Shown one piece after another: positions 10,165 through 18,224 of a stretch of DNA of 64,000 nt. Where the stretch lies: positions 1,550,001-1,614,000 of the forward strand of contig NZ_CP033897.1 in the NCBI RefSeq assembly GCF_003813985.1, read 5' to 3'. Within the stretch, counting starts at the first letter, position 1. Every line of letters starts with the position of its first letter. The DNA is from Corynebacterium gerontici. GTDB lineage: Bacteria; Actinomycetota; Actinomycetes; Mycobacteriales; Mycobacteriaceae. Under the pieces are notes generated by a model. The model worked only from the letters and a program-made list of their open reading frames with translations, made no database searches and was not told the DNA's origin. A program made the translations under genes and the position numbers.

Positions 10165-11154
10165 TTAAATTGCTTCGATCGCGCGAACGCGAACAGATGC
10201 TGCTCTTGGGTTTTGGTTAATTTCTTCTTCAGATGCCTTTTCAGCGCCGCGGGTGACAACGCGAAACTTCGCCTCGTAACCCGGTAACTCCACCGGCAGT
10301 CCTGGTGGTGAGCTGGAAGTCGAAACCTCCTGGAAGTAGCGTTTGACCAGCTTGTCCTCCAGCGATTGATACGCCATGAACACTGCACTGCAGCCGCGTG
10401 CGAGCCTCTCGCACACCGCAGGAAGCGCTAATTCAATACTTTCCAGCTCCTTGTTCACCTCGATGCGTAACGCCTGGAACGTTCGTTTTGCTGGGTGTCC
10501 ACCGGTTCTTCTGGTGGCTGCCGGGATGGTGTTGTACAAGAGTTCAACGAGCCGCGCCGAAGTCTCAAACGGAGCTTTTTCTCGCTCCTTAAGCACAGCA
10601 CTTGCGATTTTTCCGGCGAAGCGTTCCTCGCCGTACACCTTGAGCACCCTTGCCAAATCACCGTGAGAGTAAGTGTTGAGCACTATCGCGGCGGTCAGTG
10701 AAGAGTTCGGATCCATGCGCATGTCCAGTGGTGCGTCCACGCGGTATGCGAAGCCACGCTCTTCTTCATCGAGCTGCATGGAGGAAACACCGAGATCAAA
10801 AAGTGCTCCCCCCAGACCAAAGTCGATCGCCTTCCGAGCGGCCTGGTTGCCCTCCTCAGCAGCTTCCTGCATCGGGTCGGCAAACTCGTCAAATCGGCAG
10901 TGCAACGCGAGAAAACGGTCACCGAAGGGTTCGAGGCGCGCGCGGGCGTCGACAAGCGATCGGGTATCCCTGTCAAGTCCGACCACGCTGGCTTGGGGAA
11001 AGCGTTGCAGGAAGTACTCGCTGTGTCCACCGGCACCAAGCGTGCCGTCAAGGATGACAGCGCGCTCCCCCATCGCTTCCACACCCGGCGCGATGAGCTC
11101 TGCAACTCGGTCGCGCATGACTGGGACATGGCCGTGATGCGTGGGTTGCGTCAT
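10165..11154 (-). CDS. rsmH: RsmH (MraW), 16S rRNA C1402 N4-methyltransferase
   Basis: S-adenosylmethionine-dependent methyltransferase acting on 16S rRNA, a constant member of dcw clusters. The start HVPVM and the motif [10 protein letters not shown] are diagnostic of RsmH. ATG 11154 is chosen because AGGGGG lies seven bases upstream; the frame is open 32 codons further, but that stretch is unlike the family. The product has 329 residues. It is separated from mraZ by 148 bp containing a large stem-loop. Confidence 0.95.
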   Translation of the reverse strand: MTQPTHHGHVPVMRDRVAELIAPGVEAMGERAVILDGTLGAGGHSEYFLQRFPQASVVGLDRDTRSLVDARARLEPFGDRFLALHCRFDEFADPMQEAAEEGNQAARKAIDFGLGGALFDLGVSSMQLDEEERGFAYRVDAPLDMRMDPNSSLTAAIVLNTYSHGDLARVLKVYGEERFAGKIASAVLKEREKAPFETSARLVELLYNTIPAATRRTGGHPAKRTFQALRIEVNKELESIELALPAVCERLARGCSAVFMAYQSLEDKLVKRYFQEVSTSSSPPGLPVELPGYEAKFRVVTRGAEKASEEEINQNPRAASVRVRAIEAI

Positions 11155-11220
11155 GCCTATCCCCCTGCCTTCCAAGTCAATCGCTAAAAGTATTGCGCGG
11201 GGCGCACATAGATCCCCACC

Positions 11221-11264
11221 CGAGGCAGCTCTGGTATCGGGGAAGTACACCAGAGCCAGCCTCG
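11221..11264 (-). other. Large imperfect stem-loop in the mraZ-rsmH spacer
   Basis: CGAGGC at 11221-11226 pairs with GCCTCG at 11259-11264. Inside, GCTCTGGT (11228-11235) pairs with ACCAGAGC (11249-11256) around a 13-base loop. No T-run follows on the minus strand, so it is not a classic terminator. It could be a processing site or a barrier in the operon mRNA. Confidence 0.6.
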
Positions 11265-11302
11265 AGCAGAGGTCTTACGTACACTCCGCAGATTGCCGCT
11301 GT

Positions 11303-11734
11303 TTAGATCAAGTCGCCCAAGAACTCACCCTCGGCCGCAGCGAACGCAGCCTCGGTCTGCTCCTGGTAGGCATGCCATGCCTCGGCGTCCCAGATCTCGA
11401 GAAAATCCACTGAGCCGATCACGACGCATTCCTTTTTCAACCCCGCATATTCGCGATGCGGTACCGAAAGCGTGATGCGCCCCTGCCCGTCTGGGCGTTG
11501 CTCATCGGCGCTAGCGGCAAGGTTGCGGATGAACGCTCGGGCTTCAGGATTTGTGCGCGACACTGCGGCGGCTTTGCGTGCACGTGCGGCGAACTCCTCG
11601 CGTGGATACACAGCCAGGCTGTGATCCTGCCCTTTTGTCACCATGAGCCCTCCCGCAAGTTCATCGCGGAACTTGGCGGGCAGGGTGAGGCGGCCTTTGT
11701 CATCCAGTTTCGGGGTGTAGGTACCGAGAAACAT
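11303..11734 (-). CDS. mraZ: MraZ, transcriptional regulator of the dcw cluster
   Basis: DNA-binding protein with two SpoVT/AbrB-like MraZ domains; in E. coli it represses its own dcw promoter. The 143-residue product begins [15 protein letters not shown], a hallmark of the family, and the second repeat carries a matching DGQGRI. ATG 11734 follows GGGAGGTGG by about eight bases; an upstream in-frame GTG (11746) is less likely. It heads the division operon, and TGGGN repeats fitting its binding site lie about 90-115 bp upstream. Confidence 0.95.
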   Translation of the reverse strand: MFLGTYTPKLDDKGRLTLPAKFRDELAGGLMVTKGQDHSLAVYPREEFAARARKAAAVSRTNPEARAFIRNLAASADEQRPDGQGRITLSVPHREYAGLKKECVVIGSVDFLEIWDAEAWHAYQEQTEAAFAAAEGEFLGDLI

Positions 11735-11820
11735 TGAACGACCCACCTCCCAACCTGCTGTGTGACTCTGCGGATCTTCCCTTGTTTCACACCAGCCACA
11801 TTGCTATCGCCAGTGATCTA

Positions 11821-11850
11821 CTGTCGCCCACCTTACCCCACTTTCCCCCA
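11821..11850 (-). promoter_or_regulatory. MraZ-type operator: three TGGGN direct repeats upstream of mraZ
   Basis: Read on the minus strand, TGGGG (11850-11846), TGGGG (11840-11836) and TGGGC (11830-11826) are spaced exactly ten bases apart. This is the arrangement known for E. coli MraZ: three TGGGN units with 5-base spacers. The position in front of mraZ supports autoregulation. Confidence 0.75.
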
Positions 11851-11884
11851 CCGACAACAGCAACAACACCAACTTTTCCAAAGC

Positions 11885-11890
11885 AATCTA
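11885..11890 (-). promoter_or_regulatory. Possible mraZ -10 box
   Basis: TAGATT on the minus strand lies about 35 bp upstream of the MraZ repeats, so a transcript would carry the repeats in its leader. No clear -35 element is seen at the usual distance. Confidence 0.35.
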
Positions 11891-12056
11891 CACAAAACCG
11901 CTTTAAGCAGGATAAATAACCAGTCAAACCTGTGGGGAATGATGCATCTCGACTCGATAATGAACGGAAAAAGCGCGACACTTGAGGCCGTATCCCTCGT
12001 CAACATTCGAGCATTTCGCATAAGGGCCGAAAACGAGGGTTCAAACTTAAAGCATT

Positions 12057-12081
12057 GTGGGGGAAAGTGGAGGATCGGGGA
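12057..12081 (+). promoter_or_regulatory. Second, inverted MraZ-like repeat array
   Basis: The 14-mer GTGGGGGAAAGTGG at 12057-12070 is identical to the core of the mraZ operator (11838-11851, minus strand) but faces the other way. The ten-base period continues as TGGGG, TGGAG, GGGAG. No gene reads rightward from here, so its role is unclear. Confidence 0.45.
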
Positions 12082-12090
12082 GGGCATGAG

Positions 12091-12124
12091 AAAAACCCGG
12101 CGTCACTTCACAGTGAGCACCGGG
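12091..12124 (-). terminator. Terminator of the DUF3040 gene
   Basis: CCCGG at 12096-12100 pairs with CCGGG at 12120-12124, with a second short stem GTCAC/GTGA inside. On the minus strand the hairpin is followed by TTTTT. It separates the DUF3040 gene from the mraZ promoter. Confidence 0.75.
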
Positions 12125-12151
12125 CAATTGAAGGTAACGAAGTTACCTGAC

Positions 12152-12526
12152 CTAGCTTTCAAAGCGTCGGCGGAAATTCTCCTCCATCTTGTTGGCGATA
12201 CCGCCTTTTTGCGCTGGGGCTTTTTCACGCGGCTTTGCGGGCCGCTTGCGCGATTGCACTTTGCCGCCACCTCGGAGCATCCAGATCGCACCACCCAGCA
12301 TAACGAGGAACCCCAGAACGCTCAGAGCAACAAACATGAGATTCGACTGGGCAAGTGCTATGCCACCCACGAGCATAACTAAGCCGATAACCACTACAGC
12401 AATGCCCCGCAACGAGAGCCCAGCACCGGCGCTGCGTGATACCGATTTTCCAAATTTAGGATCTTCGGCCATGAGCGAGCGTTCGATCTCGTACAGTGCG
12501 CGCTGCTCCTGCTCTGAAAGTGCCAC
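12152..12526 (-). CDS. DUF3040 membrane protein
   Basis: Small actinobacterial membrane protein of unknown function that commonly lies beside mraZ. The 124-residue product starts with the family motif ALSEQEQRALYEIER, has two membrane segments at about 45-65 and 70-90, and ends in a basic Lys/Arg tail. GTG 12526 is preferred over an ATG 13 codons upstream because GGAGG lies six to seven bases before it and the DUF3040 motif starts there. Confidence 0.85.
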   Translation of the reverse strand: MALSEQEQRALYEIERSLMAEDPKFGKSVSRSAGAGLSLRGIAVVVIGLVMLVGGIALAQSNLMFVALSVLGFLVMLGGAIWMLRGGGKVQSRKRPAKPREKAPAQKGGIANKMEENFRRRFES

Positions 12527-12703
12527 GTTGTGCCTCCGGAAAAGTGTTAGTGGGCCCATCTCCATCAGCTACACGAGCCGATGCCGATCACGAGTTCATA
12601 CTACCCTGCTCATGGATCAACACGCCGTTGGAGATTGATCATTCACAGTGTCCAACGCTCGACACCGCGTGGAAGTTCCCCGCTTCCTATTCCGCTTTCA
12701 AGA

Positions 12704-13117
12704 TTAAGCCGCGAGCGATTCCCCATATTGCACCGCGACGGCAAATTCGCGCACCTTGGCCATCAGCTCCTCAACTTCTTCCACCTTAAGCTCCACACTC
12801 AAGCCCATGGACACCCGAGAACGTAACTGGGCAATCTCATGGAATTGTTCAGCCCAACCAACACCAGCCGCACCAGTTAGCCTCAATTGCTCCCACATCG
12901 ATCGCGGTTTTCTCACACGTCGCGCAACGGGTGTCTGCGCAACCCACGCCCCAGCTACTCGCAGCGCAGCACGATAGGCGTATTCGAGCCCCACTGCGCT
13001 GTCTTTACGCTCCAGCATCAATGCTGCCTCTCGCAGCAAAGCCTCCGCGCTAGCGAGCAATTCCCCACTCCTACCCACGCGTTGGACTCCGGTGGTGGCA
13101 GATACAACGGCATTCAT
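12704..13117 (-). CDS. SAV_6107-family HEPN-domain protein
   Basis: Helical protein of about 137 residues resembling the SAV_6107-like HEPN family that sits near dcw clusters in actinobacteria; its function is not established. The body has the feel of a HEPN helical bundle (LLASAEALLREAAL, then GLEYAYRAALRVAGA). ATG 13117 is nine bases after AAGG. ATG 13126, three codons earlier, is the alternative but touches the AAGG. The gene stands alone, divergent from the GNAT gene. Confidence 0.75.
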   Translation of the reverse strand: MNAVVSATTGVQRVGRSGELLASAEALLREAALMLERKDSAVGLEYAYRAALRVAGAWVAQTPVARRVRKPRSMWEQLRLTGAAGVGWAEQFHEIAQLRSRVSMGLSVELKVEEVEELMAKVREFAVAVQYGESLAA

Positions 13118-13217
13118 CACGTTCATCCTTTTCGCTTTTGTTGTCGCACGATTCTTACGTGGTGTTTGTATCCAGCACCCTAAAGCCCAACCCCCTACCC
13201 CCCCCCTACCTCAGAAT

Positions 13218-13223
13218 TAGAAT
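13218..13223 (+). promoter_or_regulatory. Probable -10 box of the leader ORF and GNAT gene
   Basis: TAGAAT, about 29 bases before the leader ATG at 13252, fits the corynebacterial TANNNT -10 consensus. The -35 region is a C-rich run without a clear element. Confidence 0.5.
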
Positions 13224-13251
13224 CTCTGTTCGGATCGCGCCGGAGGCTTAC

Positions 13252-13311
13252 ATGTTTTGGCCAATCGCATCTTCTTTTTGCCCCATGAGCAAAGAAATCA
13301 TGATTCGATAA
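13252..13311 (+). CDS. 19-codon leader ORF before the GNAT gene
   Basis: ATG at 13252 follows a strong GGAGG ribosome site by five bases and opens a 19-codon frame (MFWPIASSFCPMSKEIMIR) that ends with TAA at 13309-13311. The GTG start of the GNAT gene lies five bases after this stop and has no ribosome site of its own. This suggests that ribosomes terminating here restart on the acetyltransferase. No function is recognised. The alternative is a remnant of an earlier N-terminus in another frame. Confidence 0.5.
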   Translation: MFWPIASSFCPMSKEIMIR

Positions 13312-13316
13312 AACGC

Positions 13317-13889
13317 GTGAGTTATTCCATCCTCGATCTGCCACCCGCGGCTTTCTCCACCCACGCAGCAACCCTGGTGGATCTCTATATCGAGGCGATG
13401 GGATATCCCAGAAGCTTGAAGTCGCGCGCGGTTCACTCTTGGCGCTCCGCCGTGATGGAAGCAGGATTTGTAGCGTGCTGCGCCGTCAGTGGCGAAGAAC
13501 TGCTGGGAGTCACGTACGGCTTCTTGGGCAGGCCAGAGCACTGGTGGTATCGCCAACTGAGCCAAGGCTTAAGGCAACAACACCCACATACCAATCCCTT
13601 GGAGCCGCCGGCACTGTGGCTGAGAAATTATTTCGAGCTGGCAGAAATACACGTTAGCCCACACCACCAGGGTCGGGGCATCGGACGCGCCTTGCTCCAG
13701 CACGTCCTCAACCAGGTTCACTCCCCCAACATCTTGTTATCTACACCAGAAGTTCCAATGGAATCGAATGCCGCATTCGGGCTTTATCGATCACTGGGAT
13801 TCGAAGACATGCTCAGGCATTTCCATTTCGCGGGCGACGCCCGCCCCTTCGCGGTACTTCGCGCCCCAAGCCAGCACGCAACCCAATAG
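13317..13889 (+). CDS. GNAT-family N-acetyltransferase
   Basis: Probable acetyl-CoA-dependent acetyltransferase of about 190 residues; the substrate is unknown. The acetyl-CoA binding motif A reads VSPHHQGRGIGRALLQH in the second half, preceded by the beta-strand YFELAEIHV and followed by a typical NAAFGLYRSLGFE segment. The frame stays open upstream to a TTG (13257), but no ribosome site supports it. GTG 13317, five bases after the leader ORF stop, fits coupled translation. It converges on metF with a 22-bp gap. Confidence 0.8.
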   Translation: MSYSILDLPPAAFSTHAATLVDLYIEAMGYPRSLKSRAVHSWRSAVMEAGFVACCAVSGEELLGVTYGFLGRPEHWWYRQLSQGLRQQHPHTNPLEPPALWLRNYFELAEIHVSPHHQGRGIGRALLQHVLNQVHSPNILLSTPEVPMESNAAFGLYRSLGFEDMLRHFHFAGDARPFAVLRAPSQHATQ

Positions 13890-13911
13890 TCACTTCGAAC
13901 AGGCACCACAC

Positions 13912-14892
13912 CTAGCGCAGTGCGTCGTGCCCCAACTCCGTGCCCCACGCTGGCGCCATGCCAAGATTGTGAAGCACTTCTTGCGTCGCCCGAGCAAAAT
14001 TCATGGTCATGAAATGCAGATCAGGCACGCCCTCTGCGATCAGACGCTCCACCATTTCAGTGGTGATCTCAATGCCAACCTTGCGCACTTCATCCTGGCC
14101 GCTTTCAGCAGCCAACTGCTCAGCCCGCAGTAATCTTCGGCGGAGGCCCTCTGGAAGAGTGGCACCGGAAAGTTCGATTTGGCGTTTCACCGAACGGATA
14201 CTCGTAATAGGCATCACCCCTGGAATAACCGGCTTAGCGCCGTGTTCCGGGTCGGCCTCTACCAGACGATCGCGGAGCCGCAAGAAATAGTCCACATCAA
14301 AGAACATCTGCGTGATAGAGAAATCAGCTCCAGCGCGCAGTTTCTTCAACGTCATTTCGGTGTCCTGTTCAAGGTTTTCGCAACGGAAATGCCCTTCAGG
14401 GAAACTGGCGATACCAACCTGAAAGTGTTCGCTCGCACTGAATCGTTTACTCAGCTCAATGAGGTCACTGGCGTATTCCAATCCCCCCTCGGTCGCCTCC
14501 CACGGCCCCAGAGGATCGGCGCCGGGCGGATCTCCCCGCAATGCCAGCAGATTGGACAAGCCAGCATCTGCATAGTCCTGCAAAATCTGCTCGAGTTCCT
14601 CAGTGGTGTGATTCACCAACGTGAGATGCACCAGTGTGGTGAGTGGATGCTGAGCCAGCTTCTTTGCTACTCGCAGCGTTCGCTCGCGGCTCGACCCACC
14701 CGCGCCGTAGGTGACGGAGACGAAGGCCGCGCCAAGGTCATGAAAATCAACAGCAGCATTCCACAACCTTGCCTCTGCAGCGTCGTCCCTCGGAGGCATG
14801 AACTCCACGGAAAAAGGCACAATTCCGGGTGGAGTATCTGCGATAACGTCGGTGATTGGGCGCTGAAAACGCGCTGGCGCGGGAGTGGGCAT
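13912..14892 (-). CDS. metF: MetF, methylenetetrahydrofolate reductase
   Basis: Reduces 5,10-methylene-THF to 5-methyl-THF for methionine synthesis, using FAD. The 326-residue TIM-barrel protein shows family motifs: PFSVEFMPPRDD near the start (with the catalytic Glu), VTYGAGGSSR, LALRGDPPG, and FFDVDYFLR. The ATG at 14892 has TACACT eight bases upstream and no ribosome site, suggesting a leaderless mRNA. Its neighbour idsA is divergent, the order known from C. glutamicum. Confidence 0.95.
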   Translation of the reverse strand: MPTPAPARFQRPITDVIADTPPGIVPFSVEFMPPRDDAAEARLWNAAVDFHDLGAAFVSVTYGAGGSSRERTLRVAKKLAQHPLTTLVHLTLVNHTTEELEQILQDYADAGLSNLLALRGDPPGADPLGPWEATEGGLEYASDLIELSKRFSASEHFQVGIASFPEGHFRCENLEQDTEMTLKKLRAGADFSITQMFFDVDYFLRLRDRLVEADPEHGAKPVIPGVMPITSIRSVKRQIELSGATLPEGLRRRLLRAEQLAAESGQDEVRKVGIEITTEMVERLIAEGVPDLHFMTMNFARATQEVLHNLGMAPAWGTELGHDALR

Positions 14893-14900
14893 GGGTGCAG

Positions 14901-14906
14901 AGTGTA
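14901..14906 (-). promoter_or_regulatory. metF -10 box, leaderless arrangement
   Basis: TACACT on the minus strand ends eight bases before the metF ATG, placing the transcription start at or next to the start codon. Confidence 0.6.
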
Positions 14907-15010
14907 GAAGAAGCTGCAGCTATTTCGCGCCTATTCCAACAAAACACCTGGCAATTTCATTCATCGATACGGTATTTCTTATGCTTTACGGGCGCTATGA
15001 TTCCGCTGGA

Positions 15011-15021
15011 CGTCGAAAAGC
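15011..15021 (+). repeat. Copy of the CGTCGAAAAGC repeat
   Basis: Core 11-mer CGTCGAAAAGC in the metF-idsA spacer, preceded by GGA. It is one of seven copies of the core in the window; the full form is GGGGCGTCGAAAAGC. Confidence 0.6.
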
Positions 15022-15141
15022 TAAGCCGTCTGCTACACCTTTCAACCTCTAACATAGGGTAGAAAGCAACAACCGCCGCTGTCGCGGATCTCCGCGTTGC
15101 TGGTCCTTGAGCCCCGAAGTGAAAGGTCGTGCCCGCACACG

Positions 15142-16266
15142 ATGGCCGAAGCAAATCCGAGTGCAGAAGCGCTCAATTTGAGCCGACTGGTCGAAGACGT
15201 CGAACAAACTCTCCGGCAATACTTTGAACTGCGCCAACCCGAACTGGAACGCATCGGCCCACCCGCAGTGCAAGCTGTCGATTTCCTGCGCAGCCTCGTC
15301 TTCGGCGGAGGAAAACGCATTCGCCCCGCTTACACCGTCGCCGGCTTCCTCGCCGCGGGTGGCACCACCAACGCCGACGCTGAGCTCGGCTACGACGCCC
15401 TGCTGCAAGTAGCCAGCGCATTCGAGCTGATCCAGGCCTGCGCCCTCGCACACGACGACGTCATCGACGCGTCCGACACCCGCCGAGGCCAAGCAACCAT
15501 TCACCGTGCCGCAGAAGCCCATCACAGGGAAAATGGATGGCACGGCGAATCCGCGCACTTCGGCGAGTCAGTAGCTATTCTGGCCGGAGACCTAGCGCTG
15601 GCATGGGCCGATGACATGTTCAGCACAGCCGATGTTTCACCGCAGCGTCTCGTGGATGCCCTGCAAGCATGGCGTTGCATGCGCACCGAAGTGATCGGTG
15701 GCCAACTCCTGGACATTTTCCTTGAATCTGAGGGCAGCGAAAGCCTCGAACTCGCCAACAACGTCAATCGCTTCAAATCCGCTGCGTACACCATCGAACG
15801 CCCTCTCCATGTCGGGGCGTGCCTGGCAGGCGGCAGCCCCGAAATCATTCGAGTGTTACGGCAATACGGCCGCGACATTGGCATCGCATTTCAGCTTCGC
15901 GACGATCTCCTCGGCGTGTTCGGCGACCCAGCAAAAACCGGAAAACCTGCCGGGGATGATTTGCGCGAAGGCAAGAGGACCGTGCTGGTCACCCGCGCTA
16001 TCCAATTGTCGACTGAGGCCGGAGATGCGGCCTGCGCAGCGATGATTCGCGAGCAGGTGGGCAACGTAAACGACCCTGAGCAGATTCAGGCCCTGGCTCA
16101 GCACATTAAGGAAACCGGCGCCGTTGAGGAAGTGGAGCAGCACATCGACGAGCTCACCGATCGCGGCATCGCCAGCCTCGATGCTGCTCGCCAACTCGGT
16201 GCGCCGGCAGAGGCGATGGCTCTGCTGGAAGTGCTCACCGAACTCGCTACAGCCAGAAAGTTCTAG
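15142..16266 (+). CDS. idsA: Polyprenyl (geranylgeranyl-type) diphosphate synthase
   Basis: Trans-prenyltransferase that condenses isopentenyl diphosphate with allylic diphosphates, supplying lipid carriers, menaquinone or carotenoid precursors. Both aspartate-rich motifs are present: HDDVID, which starts the DDxxD box, and RDDLLGVFGD. The FGGGKRIRP substrate-binding stretch is also present. ATG 15142 gives 374 residues; an upstream TTG (15097) is possible. Product chain length cannot be read from the sequence alone. It overlaps no gene and runs straight into mptA (2 bp gap), suggesting one operon feeding polyprenol-linked mannan synthesis. Confidence 0.88.
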   Translation: MAEANPSAEALNLSRLVEDVEQTLRQYFELRQPELERIGPPAVQAVDFLRSLVFGGGKRIRPAYTVAGFLAAGGTTNADAELGYDALLQVASAFELIQACALAHDDVIDASDTRRGQATIHRAAEAHHRENGWHGESAHFGESVAILAGDLALAWADDMFSTADVSPQRLVDALQAWRCMRTEVIGGQLLDIFLESEGSESLELANNVNRFKSAAYTIERPLHVGACLAGGSPEIIRVLRQYGRDIGIAFQLRDDLLGVFGDPAKTGKPAGDDLREGKRTVLVTRAIQLSTEAGDAACAAMIREQVGNVNDPEQIQALAQHIKETGAVEEVEQHIDELTDRGIASLDAARQLGAPAEAMALLEVLTELATARKF

Positions 16267-16268
16267 CA

Positions 16269-17753
16269 ATGGCATCGCCCAGCACTGCGCCTGCACCACC
16301 AAGAACGGGGTTCGACAGGATCAACCACACCCGTCTCGGCATCATCGCATCGATGCTCATGTTCGTGGGGTCCTTTGGTGGCGGCGCGATTCGCCATCGA
16401 GGCGGTCTGCTGGAGGCGCTGCACTGGGAATTCCTTGCTTATGGCCACGGGGCCGGTTTTTCCAACATCACCTTCTGGGTGGGAACCGCACTGTTTGTTG
16501 GGGCTTGGTTCTTGCTTGGCCGTCGCGTTGTCGCTGGCCAAACCAATGCCGCTGAGCTGACCCGAACGCTGTGTTGGTGGGTTTTGCCGCTGGTGTTCGC
16601 AGCACCCATGATGTCCCGCGACATTTATTCCTATCTCATGCAGGGAGCCCTGCTCCGCGATGGTTTTGACCCCTACACTCAGGGCGCATCAGCCAATCCT
16701 GGAGACCTGCTCTTTGAGGTGTCACACGATTGGCGCAACACCACCACCCCCTATGGCCCGCTTCACCTGTGGATCGGCAAAATCATCACCACCATATTCC
16801 CCGGCAGTATCGCGGCGCAGATTGCCGTTTTTAAAATCCTTTCGGTCCTCGGCTTTGCGACGATCGCGTGGTCCGTTCCCCGCATCGCCACCATGATTGG
16901 GGGCGATCCCGCCTTCGCGCTCTGGCTGGGTGTCCTCAACCCCGTCATGGTGTTTCATCTGATTGGCGGGATGCACAACGAGGCAATCATGGTTGGCTTG
17001 GTCAGCGTTGGGCTCGTGGCCGCTTTGCGTGGGCGCTTCTTCCTCGGCGTCTTGCTAATAGCCATCGGTATGTCGCTGAAGGCCACAGCGGCCATCGCCT
17101 TGCCCTTCGTGGTGTGGATCGTGGTGGCTCGGGCTACGGGTCGAGCACAGAAACTCAAGACCTTCTGCTTTTATGCCATCGCCGGGGCGATTGAAACAAT
17201 CGCAGTGCTCGCTGTGGTGACGTGGCTCTCCGGGGCCTCCTGGGGATGGATCGAGGCGCTCACCGGCAACTCAAAGGTGATTAATCCCCTAGCACTACCT
17301 TCACTGATCGCGGGAATCGCGGCGAGCGTCGGTGGCCTCTTCATCGAGCCCTTCCCCTACAACGCAGTGCTGGCCGTGGTGCGAGCCATCTGCATGATCG
17401 CAATGGTGATTGGGTTGGTGGTTTGTTGGTGGATCTTCCGCAAGACACAACGCGACGCCATCAAAGGCACCACGGCTGCCTACACCGTGGCGTTCATCTT
17501 CAACGCCGTCACCCTCCCGTGGTACTACGCTAGCGTGCTGTCCATCTTGGGCACATTCAAGATGCAACGACCTTTACGCTCTTTTGTCATCGGCGCATCC
17601 TTTGTCGTGGCGATGGCGTTTACGGGCAGTGGAAACCACCAGCTTTACAACCCTGTATGGATGACGATCCTAGTGCTCATCGCTTGGTACATGACCCGCG
17701 AAATCCACCGCTGTGCCCGGCCGAAAGATCAAGGCCAGGCCCAAGAGAGCTAG
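16269..17753 (+). CDS. mptA: MptA, polyprenol-phosphomannose-dependent alpha-1,6-mannosyltransferase
   Basis: GT-C fold membrane enzyme that extends the alpha-1,6-mannan backbone of lipomannan outside the membrane, using polyprenyl-phosphomannose. The 494-residue protein has about twelve to thirteen hydrophobic segments. The first external loop carries SRDIYSYLMQG, the conserved acidic motif of MptA/MptB proteins, followed by TPYGPLHLWIG. It starts two bases after idsA. Its TAG stop shares the palindrome CTAG with the stop of the convergent gene at 17750. MptB-type activity cannot be excluded, but position supports MptA. Confidence 0.88.
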   Translation: MASPSTAPAPPRTGFDRINHTRLGIIASMLMFVGSFGGGAIRHRGGLLEALHWEFLAYGHGAGFSNITFWVGTALFVGAWFLLGRRVVAGQTNAAELTRTLCWWVLPLVFAAPMMSRDIYSYLMQGALLRDGFDPYTQGASANPGDLLFEVSHDWRNTTTPYGPLHLWIGKIITTIFPGSIAAQIAVFKILSVLGFATIAWSVPRIATMIGGDPAFALWLGVLNPVMVFHLIGGMHNEAIMVGLVSVGLVAALRGRFFLGVLLIAIGMSLKATAAIALPFVVWIVVARATGRAQKLKTFCFYAIAGAIETIAVLAVVTWLSGASWGWIEALTGNSKVINPLALPSLIAGIAASVGGLFIEPFPYNAVLAVVRAICMIAMVIGLVVCWWIFRKTQRDAIKGTTAAYTVAFIFNAVTLPWYYASVLSILGTFKMQRPLRSFVIGASFVVAMAFTGSGNHQLYNPVWMTILVLIAWYMTREIHRCARPKDQGQAQES

Positions 17754-18118
17754 AGCGCTGCCGCCTGGGCGCGGCGCATCACTTCCCGAGCCAGATGGCC
17801 GTGCAGCGCATCGATCGGGCGGCCCGGCAGGGAGGAATCTTCAGTGAACAGATACTGGAAGATTTCCTCATCGGAATACCCGCCGTCGGATAGCAATGCA
17901 ATGCAACCGGGGACGAACTTGTTGGTTGTGCCCTTGGCGGAAAGAAATGCCTCAGGGATCATCTTCACGCCATCTTTGACCACCACGATGAGTTTGTGCT
18001 CGCCAATGAGGTCATATACGCGGGTGACGGGCAGATTAAGGCGCTCTGCGTAGTCGGGGACGGTGAGCAAAGGCTCATCTTCGTCCAACACCTTCCAGGA
18101 AACTTTTTCTGAACTCAC
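17750..18118 (-). CDS. Rv2175c-like DNA-binding protein
   Basis: 122-residue winged-helix-type protein resembling M. tuberculosis Rv2175c, which binds DNA and is phosphorylated by the kinase PknL. Here pknL is the divergent neighbour, conserving that pairing. The N-terminal half (LTVPDYAERLNLPVTRVYDLI) looks like a helix-turn-helix. GTG 18118 has TAGATT seven bases upstream and no ribosome site, so a leaderless mRNA is likely. The last four bases overlap the mptA stop. Confidence 0.85.
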   Translation of the reverse strand: MSSEKVSWKVLDEDEPLLTVPDYAERLNLPVTRVYDLIGEHKLIVVVKDGVKMIPEAFLSAKGTTNKFVPGCIALLSDGGYSDEEIFQYLFTEDSSLPGRPIDALHGHLAREVMRRAQAAAL

Positions 18119-18125
18119 CTAGCCA

Positions 18126-18131
18126 AATCTA
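18126..18131 (-). promoter_or_regulatory. Rv2175c-like gene -10 box, leaderless arrangement
   Basis: TAGATT on the minus strand, seven bases before the GTG start codon. Confidence 0.6.
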
Positions 18132-18211
18132 GTGCTTTATGGCCCAGATGCAATCTAGGCAAAATGGCGCCACCGCCGATGCCTAGTTCGCAATAGCTAA
18201 CGCCTATCCCC

Positions 18212-18217
18212 CATACT
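18212..18217 (+). promoter_or_regulatory. pknL -10 box, leaderless arrangement
   Basis: CATACT ends seven bases before the pknL ATG; there is no ribosome site. The same hexamer and spacing occur before ctaE. Confidence 0.55.
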
Positions 18218-18224
18218 GTTATTT

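Noticed and set aside
10944-10958. Further GTCGACAAGC matches in coding genes (also 3045, 41211, 55840, 59754)
   Set aside because: This variant encodes common residue pairs in gene frames and departs from the CGTCGAAAAGC core; likely chance.
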